The notes under the pieces are model-generated. The model was not told where the DNA came from, made no database searches, and worked only from the letters and a program-made list of their open reading frames with translations. 64,000 nucleotides of DNA from JBBDSJ01 sp040905025. GTDB lineage: Bacteria > Pseudomonadota > Gammaproteobacteria > Methylohalomonadales > Methylohalomonadaceae. Where the stretch lies: NCBI GenBank assembly GCA_040905025.1, contig JBBDSJ010000127.1, forward strand, positions 14,492 through 78,491. Reading direction: 5' to 3'. Position 1 is the stretch's first letter; the number at the start of each line of letters is the position of its first letter. Shown in pieces: positions 15,561 through 26,100 of the stretch. The position numbers were made by a program, and so were the translations under genes.

Positions 15561-16331
15561 ATGTGTGAATTACTGGGCATGAGTGCCAATGTCCCTACCG
15601 ATATCTGTTTCAGCTTTTCCGGGTTAATGCGGCGTGGCGGGCAAACCGGACCGCATCGGGATGGTTGGGGGATTGCATTTTATGAAGGTCGCGGCAGCCG
15701 GATATTTCATGATCCTTTGCCCAGCGCCGACTCGCAGATTGCGAAATTAATACAGCAGTATTCAATCAAGAGCTGCACTGTAATTTCACATATTCGTCAG
15801 GCCAATCGTGGTCGTGTCTGTCTGGAAAACACCCACCCCTTTAGCCGCGAGTTGTGGGGACGCAGCTGGGTGTTTGCGCACAATGGTCAACTCAGGGGAA
15901 TCAAGCGTTATCCATTGCGTTTTTACAAACCTGTTGGCACAACAGACAGTGAATATGCTTTTTGTGTCCTACTGGACAGAATACGGCGCAAGTTTCCAAC
16001 ACCGCCCGGCAAGTCCAGGCTATTGATGCAATACATCTCCCGGCTGGCAAAAGAATTCAATAAACTTGGAATATTCAATTTTTTATTGAGCGATAGCCGG
16101 CATCTGTATGCCTATTGCAGTAACTCGCTGTGCTGGTTGACACGGCGCGCACCATTTCGCGAAGCGCGACTGATTGATACCGAAATGGTTGTCGACTTTC
16201 AAAGCGAGACTACGCCAAACGATATTGTTACGGTGGTAGCAACCCGGCCGCTGACACATGATGAAGACTGGCAGATTATGCATCCGGGAGAACTGGTGAT
16301 ATTCAGGCAAGGGTTGCCAGTGAATTTTTGA
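15561..16331 (+). CDS. Class II glutamine amidotransferase, YafJ type
   Basis: A 256-residue Ntn-hydrolase with nucleophile Cys2 (MCELLGMSANV), which fixes the start. RDGWGIAFYEG, SHIRQANRGRV and FAHNGQLRG form the glutamine-binding pocket typical of the YafJ/DUG3-like group. No synthase domain is fused, so the acceptor of the released ammonia, or a hydrolase role, is unknown. It is transcribed alone between a divergent DsrE-like gene and fumC. Confidence 0.9.
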   Translation: MCELLGMSANVPTDICFSFSGLMRRGGQTGPHRDGWGIAFYEGRGSRIFHDPLPSADSQIAKLIQQYSIKSCTVISHIRQANRGRVCLENTHPFSRELWGRSWVFAHNGQLRGIKRYPLRFYKPVGTTDSEYAFCVLLDRIRRKFPTPPGKSRLLMQYISRLAKEFNKLGIFNFLLSDSRHLYAYCSNSLCWLTRRAPFREARLIDTEMVVDFQSETTPNDIVTVVATRPLTHDEDWQIMHPGELVIFRQGLPVNF

Positions 16332-16458
16332 ATTAATGCAGAAAATACAAAAACAGAAATTATAAAAAACGGCATCATTTACATGCCATAGTGGCAGCAC
16401 TCTTTTTATATATTTTAAACATATTATTTCAACAATTTATTCAGCAGAGGAAGTCGTT

Positions 16459-17853
16459 ATGTCGGACAACAAATTCCGGATTGAAAAAGACAGTATGGGT
16501 GAAGTGCAGGTGCCAGCAGATGCACTGTATGCCGCACAGACCCAGCGTGCAGTTGATAATTTCCCCATCAGCGGCCTGACCATGCCACGATCCATGATTC
16601 GTGCATTGGGGCTAATCAAGGCGGCGGCGGCACGTGCCAATGAAGAGCTTGGTCAAATGGATAAGCCGATGAGCGATGCAATACAGGCGGCAGCACAGGA
16701 AGTCGCCGAAGGTCTGCATGACCGGCATTTTCCGATTGATATTTTCCAAACCGGTTCCGGAACCAGTTCCAACATGAACAGCAATGAAGTCATTGCCACG
16801 CTGGCGAGCAAAAAACTGGGCGACAAAGTACACCCGAATGATCATGTAAATATGGGCCAGAGCAGTAATGATGTCATTCCGACGGCGATTCATGTCAGTG
16901 GCTGTGTGCTTGCTCATGAAACACTGTTGCCGGCACTGAATCATCTCGCTGATACGATTGCAAAACGTTCACAGGAACTGCAGGAGGTGGTCACAACCGG
17001 ACGTACGCATTTGATGGATGCCATGCCGGTTTCACTCGGACAGGAATTGTCCGGTTGGGAAACGCAGGTACGGCTGGGCATGGATCGTGTCAATGCCGCG
17101 CTGGAGCGTTTACAGGCCTTGCCTCAGGGCGGAACTGCCGTAGGTACCGGCATTAATGCGGATCCGGAATTTGGCCGTGTGTTTGCCGCACATCTGGCAA
17201 AAGCAACCGGTATCCCGTTCCGGCGCAAGGATAATCTGTTTGAAGGTCTGAGTTCACAGGATGCCGCTGTCGAAATGAGTGGCCAGTTGAAAACCGTTGC
17301 AGTGAGTCTGATGAAGATCGCCAATGACTTGCGCTGGATGAACAGTGGTCCACTGGCTGGCCTGGCTGAAATTGCATTGCCGTCATTACAGCCGGGCAGC
17401 AGTATTATGCCGGGCAAGGTTAATCCGGTTATACCTGAAGCTGTATGCATGGTTTGTGCGCAGGTGATAGGCAATGACATGACGATTACCGTTGGTGGCC
17501 AGGCAGGTAATTTCCAGCTCAATGTGATGTTACCGGTGATTGCCTACAATTTATGCCAGAGCACTGAAATTCTCGGCAATGTCGCTCGGGTATTGGCGGA
17601 CAGTGCCATTAGTGGATTTACGGTGAACCATGATCGCTTGCAGGCCGCACTTGAACTGAATCCGATTCTGGTGACGTCATTGAATGCTGTTATCGGTTAT
17701 GAACAAGGTGCGAAAATTGCCAAACAGGCCTACAAGGAAGGCCGCCCGGTCAAGGAGGTTGCGCGTGAGATGACTGACTTGTCGGATGCCGAGCTTGATC
17801 GTTTGCTGGATCCGGCAGAGCTGACCAAAGGCGGTATTAGCTCGGCAAATTGA
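16459..17853 (+). CDS. fumC: Class II fumarate hydratase
   Basis: Hydrates fumarate to L-malate in the citric acid cycle with an iron-independent mechanism. The 464-residue length fits. Key segments are TGSGTSSNMNSNEVI, GRTHLMDAMPVSLG and the flexible loop GSSIMPGKVNPV. AGAGGAAG precedes the ATG by a normal distance. It is followed 59 bp downstream by a small response regulator. acnA, another cycle enzyme, is nearby on the other strand. Confidence 0.96.
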   Translation: MSDNKFRIEKDSMGEVQVPADALYAAQTQRAVDNFPISGLTMPRSMIRALGLIKAAAARANEELGQMDKPMSDAIQAAAQEVAEGLHDRHFPIDIFQTGSGTSSNMNSNEVIATLASKKLGDKVHPNDHVNMGQSSNDVIPTAIHVSGCVLAHETLLPALNHLADTIAKRSQELQEVVTTGRTHLMDAMPVSLGQELSGWETQVRLGMDRVNAALERLQALPQGGTAVGTGINADPEFGRVFAAHLAKATGIPFRRKDNLFEGLSSQDAAVEMSGQLKTVAVSLMKIANDLRWMNSGPLAGLAEIALPSLQPGSSIMPGKVNPVIPEAVCMVCAQVIGNDMTITVGGQAGNFQLNVMLPVIAYNLCQSTEILGNVARVLADSAISGFTVNHDRLQAALELNPILVTSLNAVIGYEQGAKIAKQAYKEGRPVKEVAREMTDLSDAELDRLLDPAELTKGGISSAN

Positions 17854-17912
17854 TTGATCAGCGGCTACACTGTTAGTCGACATTACCTGCCGTAGCGGAA
17901 GGAGCAAGCTTT

Positions 17913-18290
17913 ATGAAGACCGTACTGTGTGCCGATGATAATCAGGAGATTATTGATGTCGTCAAAATACTGGCGGAACGGGTCGGCTATCAGGTTGTCG
18001 CCGCGACGACCGGGAAACAGGCCATGGAGCTTTGTGTATCACAGAAGCCGGATATGGTGCTAATGGATATCAATCTGCCGGACATGGATGGAATTGCGGT
18101 GACAGAAAAATTGCGTGCCGCAGGTTTTAAAAAGCCGGTAGTCATGCTGACGGCATCGGAATCAGACGAGGATCGTGAGCGCGCACTGTCTGCAGGTTGT
18201 GATGATTATATATTAAAGACTATTGATATGGGTGATGTGGAAATCATGCTTAGCCGCTATCTGAGTGAACAAAGCGATTTCCTGAGCTAG
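17913..18290 (+). CDS. CheY-like stand-alone response regulator
   Basis: A 125-residue receiver domain with no output domain. Acid pocket Asp8/Asp9, phosphoacceptor Asp52 in LMDINLPDMDG, Thr in VVMLTAS and the conserved Lys in YILKTID are present; the residue after that Lys is Thr in place of the usual Pro. No histidine kinase is adjacent, so its partner is unknown. It ends just before a strong terminator at 18325-18355. Confidence 0.9.
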   Translation: MKTVLCADDNQEIIDVVKILAERVGYQVVAATTGKQAMELCVSQKPDMVLMDINLPDMDGIAVTEKLRAAGFKKPVVMLTASESDEDRERALSAGCDDYILKTIDMGDVEIMLSRYLSEQSDFLS

Positions 18291-18324
18291 GTCATTATAG
18301 TTGAATAGAGATTCCGGGTATAAA

Positions 18325-18355
18325 AAAGGCGGCCCATGCATGCATGGGCCACCTT
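18325..18355. terminator. Bidirectional terminator between rr and acnA
   Basis: AAAGG-C-GGCCCATGCA pairs with TGCATGGGCC-A-CCTTT, a near-perfect GC-rich hairpin bounded by A and T tracts. It lies 35 bases after the plus-strand regulator and 23 bases after the minus-strand acnA stop, so it can serve both. Confidence 0.8.
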
Positions 18356-18377
18356 TATATTAGCTGTGATAAATACT

Positions 18378-21125
18378 TCAGGCCGCCAGCTGCCGCAGCA
18401 CGTAGTGCAGAATGCCGCCGTTATTGAAGTATTCCCATTCTTTCGGTGTATCGACGCGGACATTCGCCTTGAAGCGGGTTTCCTTGCCGTCATCTGCTTT
18501 CGCGATCACAGTGACTTCTTTTGCGCCGGTTTCCAGGCCTTCAATGTCATAGGTTTCTTCACCGGTCAGTTCAAGGCTGGCGGCACTCTCACCCTGCTTG
18601 AACGTCAGCGGCAATACGCCCATGCCGACCAGATTGGAACGGTGAATGCGCTCGAAGCTTTCGGCAATTACTGCACGGCAGCCCAGCAGCATCGTGCCTT
18701 TCGCTGCCCAGTCACGGGACGATCCGGTGCCGTATTCTTTGCCGGCAATGACGATCAACGGTGTGCCGCTTTCCTGGTATTTCATTGAGGCGTCAAAAAT
18801 GAACATCTCCTCGCCGCTCGGGATGTGTTTGGTAACGCCACCTTCAGAGCCAGGCAATAACTGGTTGCGCAGCCGGATGTTGGCAAACGTACCACGCATC
18901 ATGACTTCATGATTACCACGGCGGGCGCCGTAGGAATTGAAGTCTTTCGGTTCGACGCCGTTTTCGATCAGATATTTGCCGGCCGGGCTGTTGGCCTTGA
19001 TTGAACCTGCCGGCGAGATATGGTCGGTGGTAATGGAATCACCGAGCAATGCCAGCACACGGGCGCCCTTGATCTGTTCAAAGCCCTGCGCGTCCTTGTG
19101 CATGTCAACAAAGTAGGGTGGATTCTGGATATAGGTGGAATCTGCTTTCCAGTCATAACGATCGCTGTCTACGACCTTGATGCCAGCCCAGCGGCTGTCG
19201 CCCTTGAAGACATTCGCATAGCTGGACTGGAACATGTCCGAATTGATTGCTGCAGTGACGGCTTCCTGGATTTCGCTCTGGGTCGGCCAGATGTCTTTCA
19301 TAAATACATCATTACCCTTTTGATCTTTGCCCAGCGGCTCCTTGTTCATATCCAGATCAGTGCGGCCGGCCAGTGCATAGGCTACCACCAGCGGCGGTGA
19401 TGCGAGGAAGTTCATTTTGACTTCGGCATGCACGCGGCCTTCGAAGTTACGGTTGCCTGACAATACTGAAGCGACGATGAGTTCGCCGTCATTAATGGCT
19501 TTGGTGATGCTTTCGGATAGCGGTCCGGAGTTACCGATACAAGTGGTGCAGCCATAGCCGGTGACATGAAAGCCCTGCGATTCCAGCGCCGGCATCAGAC
19601 CGGCCTTGTTCAGATAATCAGTCACAACCAGCGAACCGGGGGCCATGCTGGTTTTCACCCACGGCTTGCGGGTCAGGCCTTTTTCATGCGCCTTTTTGGC
19701 GAGCAGACCGGCGGCGACCATCACCGACGGATTCGAGGTATTGGTACATGATGTGATCGCGGCGATCACGACGGCGCCATCGCGCAGTTCATATTCATTA
19801 CCGTCTTCATCCTTGACGTGCACCGAGCCGGTAAAACGTGATTCCTCGGCGGCGACCGCGGTGCCACCGCCTTCACCTTCAAACTTGGCAATTTCTTCGC
19901 GTTTAATCGGACCGCCGGAACGCAGATCCTGCATTTCAGCCAGGTGATGCAAGATGGTGGCCTTGGCTTCCGTCAACGGGATCCGGTCCTGCGGCCGTTT
20001 CGGACCGGCCAGACTCGGCACCACGGTACTCATGTCCAGTTCCAGCACATCACTGTATTCGGCATCGGCATCGCCGTCATTGCGCCACATGCCCTGGGCT
20101 TTGGTGTAGGCTTCGACGACCTTGACCTGCTCATCGCTGCGGCCGGACAGGCGCAGATAGGTCAGGGTTTCCTTATCTACCGGGAAGATACCGCAGGTCG
20201 CACCGTATTCCGGTGCCATGTTGGCAATCGTTGCACGGTCGGCCAGCGGCAGGTTGGCCAGACCATCGCCAAAGTATTCGACAAATTTACCGACCACACC
20301 CTTTTGACGCAGCATATTGGTCACGGTCAATACCAGATCAGTGGCGGTCGCGCCTTCCGGCAGTTTGCCGGTCAGTTCGAAACCGATGACCTGCGGGATC
20401 AGCATGGTAATCGGCTGGCCGAGCATGGCGGCTTCAGCTTCGATACCGCCGACACCCCAGCCCAGCACGCCAAGACCGTTGATCATGGTGGTATGCGAGT
20501 CGGTGCCGACGACGGTATCCGGATAGGCCTGCAGGGTACCGTCAACTTCACGTGTGAATACGGTACGGGCCAGGTATTCCAGGTTCACCTGGTGGCAAAT
20601 GCCGGTATCCGGTGGCACCACCTGAAAATTGGAAAAGGCATTCTGGCCCCAGCGCAGGAAGGTATAGCGCTCATGGTTGCGCTCGAATTCGATCTCGGCA
20701 TTTTTTTCGGCCGCATCGGGGCGCGCAAATACGTCGACCATGACTGAGTGATCAATGACCAGTTCGGCCGGTGACAGCGGATTGATTTTTGCCGGATCAC
20801 CGCCGAGATTTTTCATCGCATCACGCATGGCGGCCAAATCGACTACAGCCGGGACACCGGTGAAATCCTGCATCAGTACCCGCGCCGGCGAGAACGCGAT
20901 TTCCTTGTCCGGTTCGGCTTTCGCATCCCACTTGGCCAGGGCTTCGATATCGCCCTTGCTGACGTTGACACCGTCCTCGGTGCGCAGCAGATTTTCGAGC
21001 AGTATCTTCAGCGAGTAGGGCAGGCGTGACACATTGTATTTGTCGTCGAGCGCCTTCAGGTTGAAGATTTCATAGGTCTTGTCGCCGACAGTCAATGTCG
21101 TGCGGGCGTTATAGCTGTTGGTCAT
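18378..21125 (-). CDS. acnA: Aconitate hydratase A
   Basis: A 915-residue [4Fe-4S] aconitase of the AcnA/IRP class, converting citrate to isocitrate. Cluster cysteines lie in SCTNTSNPSVM and GYGCTTCIGNSGPL; GSSRDWAAKGTMLLG in the swivel domain is also intact. AcnA-type enzymes are relatively stable to oxidation. Antisense frames over it (for example 19944-20747) are shadows. The 250 bases upstream to mnmA show no clear element. Confidence 0.97.
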   Translation of the reverse strand: MTNSYNARTTLTVGDKTYEIFNLKALDDKYNVSRLPYSLKILLENLLRTEDGVNVSKGDIEALAKWDAKAEPDKEIAFSPARVLMQDFTGVPAVVDLAAMRDAMKNLGGDPAKINPLSPAELVIDHSVMVDVFARPDAAEKNAEIEFERNHERYTFLRWGQNAFSNFQVVPPDTGICHQVNLEYLARTVFTREVDGTLQAYPDTVVGTDSHTTMINGLGVLGWGVGGIEAEAAMLGQPITMLIPQVIGFELTGKLPEGATATDLVLTVTNMLRQKGVVGKFVEYFGDGLANLPLADRATIANMAPEYGATCGIFPVDKETLTYLRLSGRSDEQVKVVEAYTKAQGMWRNDGDADAEYSDVLELDMSTVVPSLAGPKRPQDRIPLTEAKATILHHLAEMQDLRSGGPIKREEIAKFEGEGGGTAVAAEESRFTGSVHVKDEDGNEYELRDGAVVIAAITSCTNTSNPSVMVAAGLLAKKAHEKGLTRKPWVKTSMAPGSLVVTDYLNKAGLMPALESQGFHVTGYGCTTCIGNSGPLSESITKAINDGELIVASVLSGNRNFEGRVHAEVKMNFLASPPLVVAYALAGRTDLDMNKEPLGKDQKGNDVFMKDIWPTQSEIQEAVTAAINSDMFQSSYANVFKGDSRWAGIKVVDSDRYDWKADSTYIQNPPYFVDMHKDAQGFEQIKGARVLALLGDSITTDHISPAGSIKANSPAGKYLIENGVEPKDFNSYGARRGNHEVMMRGTFANIRLRNQLLPGSEGGVTKHIPSGEEMFIFDASMKYQESGTPLIVIAGKEYGTGSSRDWAAKGTMLLGCRAVIAESFERIHRSNLVGMGVLPLTFKQGESAASLELTGEETYDIEGLETGAKEVTVIAKADDGKETRFKANVRVDTPKEWEYFNNGGILHYVLRQLAA

Positions 21126-21375
21126 GTGCAGCTCCAGAGTTTAAACAATTCAGCGTTCAAGTCGCGCTGGTCTCGCCAACAGGGCAATCCAGCGCGGTCG
21201 TTATTTGCATCGGGTTGCGCATTCGGCTGATTGGTCCGCAGGGCATGCGGCAGCCGGACAGGGTGTCTATCTAACTAAATAGAACAATCCTGGCAAACAG
21301 GGCCAATTCTGGAATCAAATCAATTCCGGTCCGGATTTGACGCAGCGCACTATTATGCGGGATCGGGGCGGTTTT

Positions 21376-22497
21376 TTACAGATCAGCTGCGTCGTTGGGC
21401 AGAATTTTATCGATCCGGGTGCTGCCCAGGCATTCATCCCCCTGATAAAAGACGGCATATTGGCCCGGTGTTGCCGCACGTTGCGGCTGGGCAAATTCGA
21501 TCTGCAGCCGGTTATTTTCCAGCGCACTTACGCGGCAGGTCTGGTCCGCCTGACGGTAACGGATTTTGGCCTGGCAGGTTAACGGCAGAGCCGGTGACTC
21601 AGCACTGATCCAGTGCACCTCGTTGGCTTCAACCGCGCTTGAAAACAACATTGGATGATCGTGGCCCTGGGCTACGGTGAGCACATTACTGGTCAGATCC
21701 TTGGCGATGACATACCAGGCCGTATCCGGCATGCCACGTACGCCGCCGATATTCAGGCCCTGGCGCTGACCGAGAGTATAAAACATGACGCCATGATGTT
21801 CGCCGATGACCCGGCCTTCAGGGGCGTGGATCTCGCCGGGCCGGGCCGGAATATAGGTAGCAAGAAATTCGCGGAAATCGCGTTCACCGATAAAACAGAT
21901 CCCGGTGCTGTCTTTTTTATTATGTGTAATGAATCCGGCCTGTTCGGCCAGCAGGCGGACTTCAGGCTTGGTTATTTCCCCAAGCGGAAACAATGTTCGT
22001 GCGAGTTGTGCCTGACCAAGACGGCAGAGGAAATAGCTCTGATCCTTGTTCTTGTCGACTGCTTTTAGCAAGCGATAACGGCCGTCAATGTTATCAATGC
22101 GGGCATAATGACCGGTGGCGACACGTTCTGCGCCAAGTTTCAGGATTTCGTCAACAAACGCATCGAACTTGATCGACTGATTGCAAAGCACATCAGGATT
22201 CGGTGTGTTGCCGGCAGCATATTCTTCAATAAAACGGCTAAAGACCGCATCCCAGTAGGCTCTGGACAGATTAACCGTATTCAGCGCAATGCCGAGCGTT
22301 TCGCAGACTTGCAATGCATCGGCAACATCGGCTTCAGCGGCACAATAACCAGGCCGGTCGTCACCTTCCCAGTTTTTCATGAACAGTGCCTGCAGATCAT
22401 ATCCCTGTTGCTTCAATAACAGGGCTGTAACAGATGAATCCACACCACCGGACAACGCGATAACAATTTTTTCTGAACTATCTGGAATTACACACAT
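21376..22497 (-). CDS. mnmA: tRNA-specific 2-thiouridylase MnmA
   Basis: Thiolates U34 of tRNA Lys, Glu and Gln. The PP-loop motif is IALSGGVDSSV; Cys in NPDVLCN and GICFIGER form the catalytic disulfide pair. I prefer ATG 22497 (MCVIPDSSEK) to the TTG at 22509, giving 373 residues. It follows nudJ on the minus strand by 86 bp or less, as in many gammaproteobacteria (nudJ-mnmA). Confidence 0.96.
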   Translation of the reverse strand: MCVIPDSSEKIVIALSGGVDSSVTALLLKQQGYDLQALFMKNWEGDDRPGYCAAEADVADALQVCETLGIALNTVNLSRAYWDAVFSRFIEEYAAGNTPNPDVLCNQSIKFDAFVDEILKLGAERVATGHYARIDNIDGRYRLLKAVDKNKDQSYFLCRLGQAQLARTLFPLGEITKPEVRLLAEQAGFITHNKKDSTGICFIGERDFREFLATYIPARPGEIHAPEGRVIGEHHGVMFYTLGQRQGLNIGGVRGMPDTAWYVIAKDLTSNVLTVAQGHDHPMLFSSAVEANEVHWISAESPALPLTCQAKIRYRQADQTCRVSALENNRLQIEFAQPQRAATPGQYAVFYQGDECLGSTRIDKILPNDAADL

Positions 22498-22582
22498 GTA
22501 TATCTGCAAACTTATATTCGTCGGGCTATTGACCGGATTCAGTGATCCCGAGACAGCGATCCGAAAATCATTGTATCAATTT

Positions 22583-23032
22583 CTACAGATAATGGTGCAG
22601 GATATCCAGCGGATGACGTTGACCGGCCAGATAATCATCTATGCAGCGGGTCACCAGATCACTACGCAAACGCGTACCCAGAGCACTGACTTCATCACGC
22701 GTCAGCCACAGCGTACCGATAATACCCTCATCAAGTTTGACTTCCCCGGTTGGAGCAGCCGCATTACCGGAAAAACAGAAACGCAAATAGACGATATCAA
22801 GCCTCGGATTGGGGTAAAGGTAAACCCCGATCAATGCAGTCGGTGTAAAGGCATAGCCGGTTTCTTCGTAAACTTCGCGTCGCGCGGCATTCAGCAGGCT
22901 TTCACCGGACTCCAGGTGCCCGGCTGGCTGATTGACAACACTGTCGGCACCATCAGCAGCTTCCTCAACAAGCAGGAAACGCCCCTCATGTTCAATAACT
23001 GCGGCAACTGTAACATTGGGTTTCCATTGCAT
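22583..23032 (-). CDS. nudJ: Nudix hydrolase NudJ-type
   Basis: A 149-residue Nudix protein. The complete Nudix box runs from GHLESGESL through RREVYEETGY, supplying the metal ligands. It is predicted to be a phosphatase for thiamine pyrimidine or nucleoside pyrophosphates, as for Escherichia coli NudJ, which likewise lies upstream of mnmA. It starts MQWKPNVTVAAV. Between it and yhdP lies a short tandem repeat. Confidence 0.9.
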   Translation of the reverse strand: MQWKPNVTVAAVIEHEGRFLLVEEAADGADSVVNQPAGHLESGESLLNAARREVYEETGYAFTPTALIGVYLYPNPRLDIVYLRFCFSGNAAAPTGEVKLDEGIIGTLWLTRDEVSALGTRLRSDLVTRCIDDYLAGQRHPLDILHHYL

Positions 23033-23065
23033 GGTTAATACTCTGTCAGCGTCAGGCTGAGTTTT

Positions 23066-23101
23066 ATAAAGTCTCAGCGGGGATATAAAGTCTCAGCGGG
23101 G
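23066..23101. repeat. Two-copy 19-bp tandem repeat
   Basis: ATAAAGTCTCAGCGGGG occurs at 23066-23082 and again at 23085-23101. The first copy also pairs with GCTGAG just before it to make a small hairpin. It sits between the yhdP stop and the nudJ start; no function is evident. Confidence 0.7.
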
Positions 23102-23114
23102 AATTGTGATAAAA

Positions 23115-26100
23115 TCAATCCTCGGCTTCCAGATCGACAGACGCAGCGGTTTCGGGTCGATAGGGTGTAATAACAGGATCGTTCCAGTCGCCGGTAATGG
23201 TATATTCATAAGCGAGCAAACGGTCAAGCTGGCGGGGGATAACATCAAAAACCTTGCTGGCGAGATAAATGACCGCACCAACACCAATACCTGCCGGCCC
23301 AAAAAGCGCACTTGCAAGAGGCAGATTATCACTTACCTGTGGCATAATTGTTACTCGCTGATCATAGTCCTGCTTAACAAGACCGGCACGTCCGGTAACA
23401 TGAATCAGCGCTGACGGACCATCCATGAACAGATTATTTGTATAGGCATGACCATCTTCAATCGAGAATTTGCCGTTGATTTCATCAAAGGCAAATCCCT
23501 TTTTGAACAGATCATTAAAGTCAAGTGTTAAACGTCGGGACAGGGTTTGCAGGCTGAGCAAGCCGAATAACCGTCCGGCTTTTGGATCTATATCAAGAAA
23601 CTGGCCGCGACCTATATTAAGCGAGAGTTCACCCTGAATGCCTGCCAGACTGAAATCTGTTGGTGCGCCTGGCCATGAAGCTGCAAGAGATAGTTCGGTC
23701 GGCCCATCATCCACTGCCATTTCACTATAGCCAAAAGTTGCCAGCATATTCGCAAACTTTTCTGCTTCCAGATCAATATTGAATGTTGAGAATGGAATAT
23801 CATTTACCAGACGCCATTCACCCTGGCCATTAATAGAAAGCCCCGGTTTTTCTATCTGGAAAGTATTGATGTTCAGGCCATCGACTTGTTTGTCAGCACG
23901 CAGACGAAACTTGCCCAGTTCAATATCACCATAACTGAAATCATCAATTTGAATTGAAAGCGCAGGCAATCTGGATGGATCAAGTCTGCTATGGGTGCTG
24001 TTAATATCATCAGCTGAATTTCTGCTGTCTTCAGTTTCACCGGCAGGATTTGTGTTCTGCACGGCAGCCGGTTCCGGTCGGCTCAAGGCAAGCCGGTCAA
24101 AATTTGCAGTGACCATGCCGGAATCCCCCGGCTCAGGGATTTCCATATGACCGGTTATTTCCGGGCCGCTGACATCTACCAGCCAATGATCTTCATGACG
24201 ATCAATTTTCAGGCGTGAGTCAGCAAATTTCTGGTCATAAATCTGCAGCAAACGGGTTTCCAAATCAATAGATATCGGAAGCTTGTTATCTGTTTTGGCT
24301 GATGTGGTATCCGGCTTGGCGGATTTTATGAGCTTGCTCCATTCATCAATATCGACCAATGCAGTGTTGCCCCGGATTGTCAGGCCTGGTTCGTCAGTAG
24401 TTTCGGGCAGAGTGCTTCCCAACTGTATGCTGATATTATTGCCCCTGATTCTGGCCTCCAGCTCGTCCGCATAATCTATCAGATATTCATTGCTGTCCTG
24501 ACCTGATGGCCAATCCAGCTGAAATTTACGGTTCTGTTTGGCTGGTTTACCAAGTGGGGCTGGCAGTTTGATTTGAATTCCTTCCAGATTTGTATCAAAG
24601 CGGACATTATGCGATTGTCCCTGATCTGATAGTGAAGAAAGTGTCGCTGACCAGTCAGTGCTGCCCTCGAAGTAATCTGCAAATGGCCATTGTAGTGTGT
24701 CCGGTTCGAGATGTTGATCCAGAAGGTTCAGCAGAAATGCGACATCGGCATGTCCATACATGCGCAAATTCAGTGGTGTCTGGTTGCCTTCACGTGAAAT
24801 ATCGATGGTGACCGGTTGGCCGCTGTAATTTGCCTTCAGACCTTCACCCTCAAAGGTATTGCCGCGGAAACGAACGTTCCCTTGCAGATCTGTCAGAACA
24901 AGATCGATCGCTGTATCGTCAAGGTGATTGCCGGAAAATTCTATTTCGCCAGCGACAATATTATTTGGCCCGGGTTTGAGAGGCAGGGTCAGGTCAAGCT
25001 CCAGACCAAGAGGATTATCTATTTGCAGGGATTGCAGACGCTCGATTTCCGGATCATCGCGTAACGGGCTGTTAATCAGAAACTTTTTAATATCTGATAA
25101 CGGACTTTCCAGCCGCCCATTGATTCTCAGAACATGATTTTTTTTATAAATACTTTCCATGCTGGCGGTGGCATGACTGATGTCGGCGTCATAGAAATTG
25201 CCGTCGGCGACATCAAGCTCAAGATAATCCCTATCAATTTTCAAATCAGCATTTAACTGATATACCGGGGTCCACTTTTTATTATAGTCAAGTATGACAT
25301 CACTGAATCTTGCCAATATCTGAAATTGACCCTGTTGTTTATGAAAAGGAAAATCGTTCAAATCTCCGCGTAAAGCAAAGTTGGCATAATCCAGCTGACC
25401 ACCTACCGGAGCATTTTGTAGCCAGCGTTGCAGTTTGGGCTTGGCTGCAGCTGGTATAAACTGCTTTAACGGCTGCAAATCTGAAGCAGACAATCTGCCG
25501 AGCACATCAGCAATAATCCGGCCATCATTATACCAATGGATATCGCCCTGCAGCCTGGCCCGTTGACCATGCGACCCCAGAACAAGACTGGCAGACTGCG
25601 CTGATAAATTTCCCGTTTGATATTGCCAATCAACGCTGCCATGTAATGAAAGATCATTAACATCATTAATTAATAAATTTTTATCCCGGATAGTAATCGA
25701 ATCACTGTTAAAATCGATCTGGCCACCAGATTTACCTGCTACCAGGAATCCATTAATGCCACTGATGCGGGCTATCCCGTTATCATCATAGAGTTGCAAT
25801 TCTTCAAAATGGCTGCTTAATTGCAGTTTTTCTCCGGACAGGGTATTGGTAGTATCCGTTTCAGGATGATATCTGAAGCGGACATCATGTAATCTTCCGC
25901 TGAACTGGTCTACACGTATTTCCTGCGTGGCCAGGGCCGATTGAATTGTTTTTATCTGTTCTGCCGGCAATAATGTAACGAGGTCTTCGAGGAGGATGAA
26001 ATCAGCAGCTCCGGCAAAACTGTTCTCGCCGGGATTAAATATCAATTGCAAAGTGCTTGCCGGCCAGTTGCCATGCAAGGTGTTTAATCTGGAAATATCA

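Noticed and set aside
19944..20747. Plus-strand ORF of 267 aa within acnA
   Set aside because: It is antisense to conserved aconitase motifs and His/Gly/Asp-rich in the way reverse frames of GC-rich genes are.
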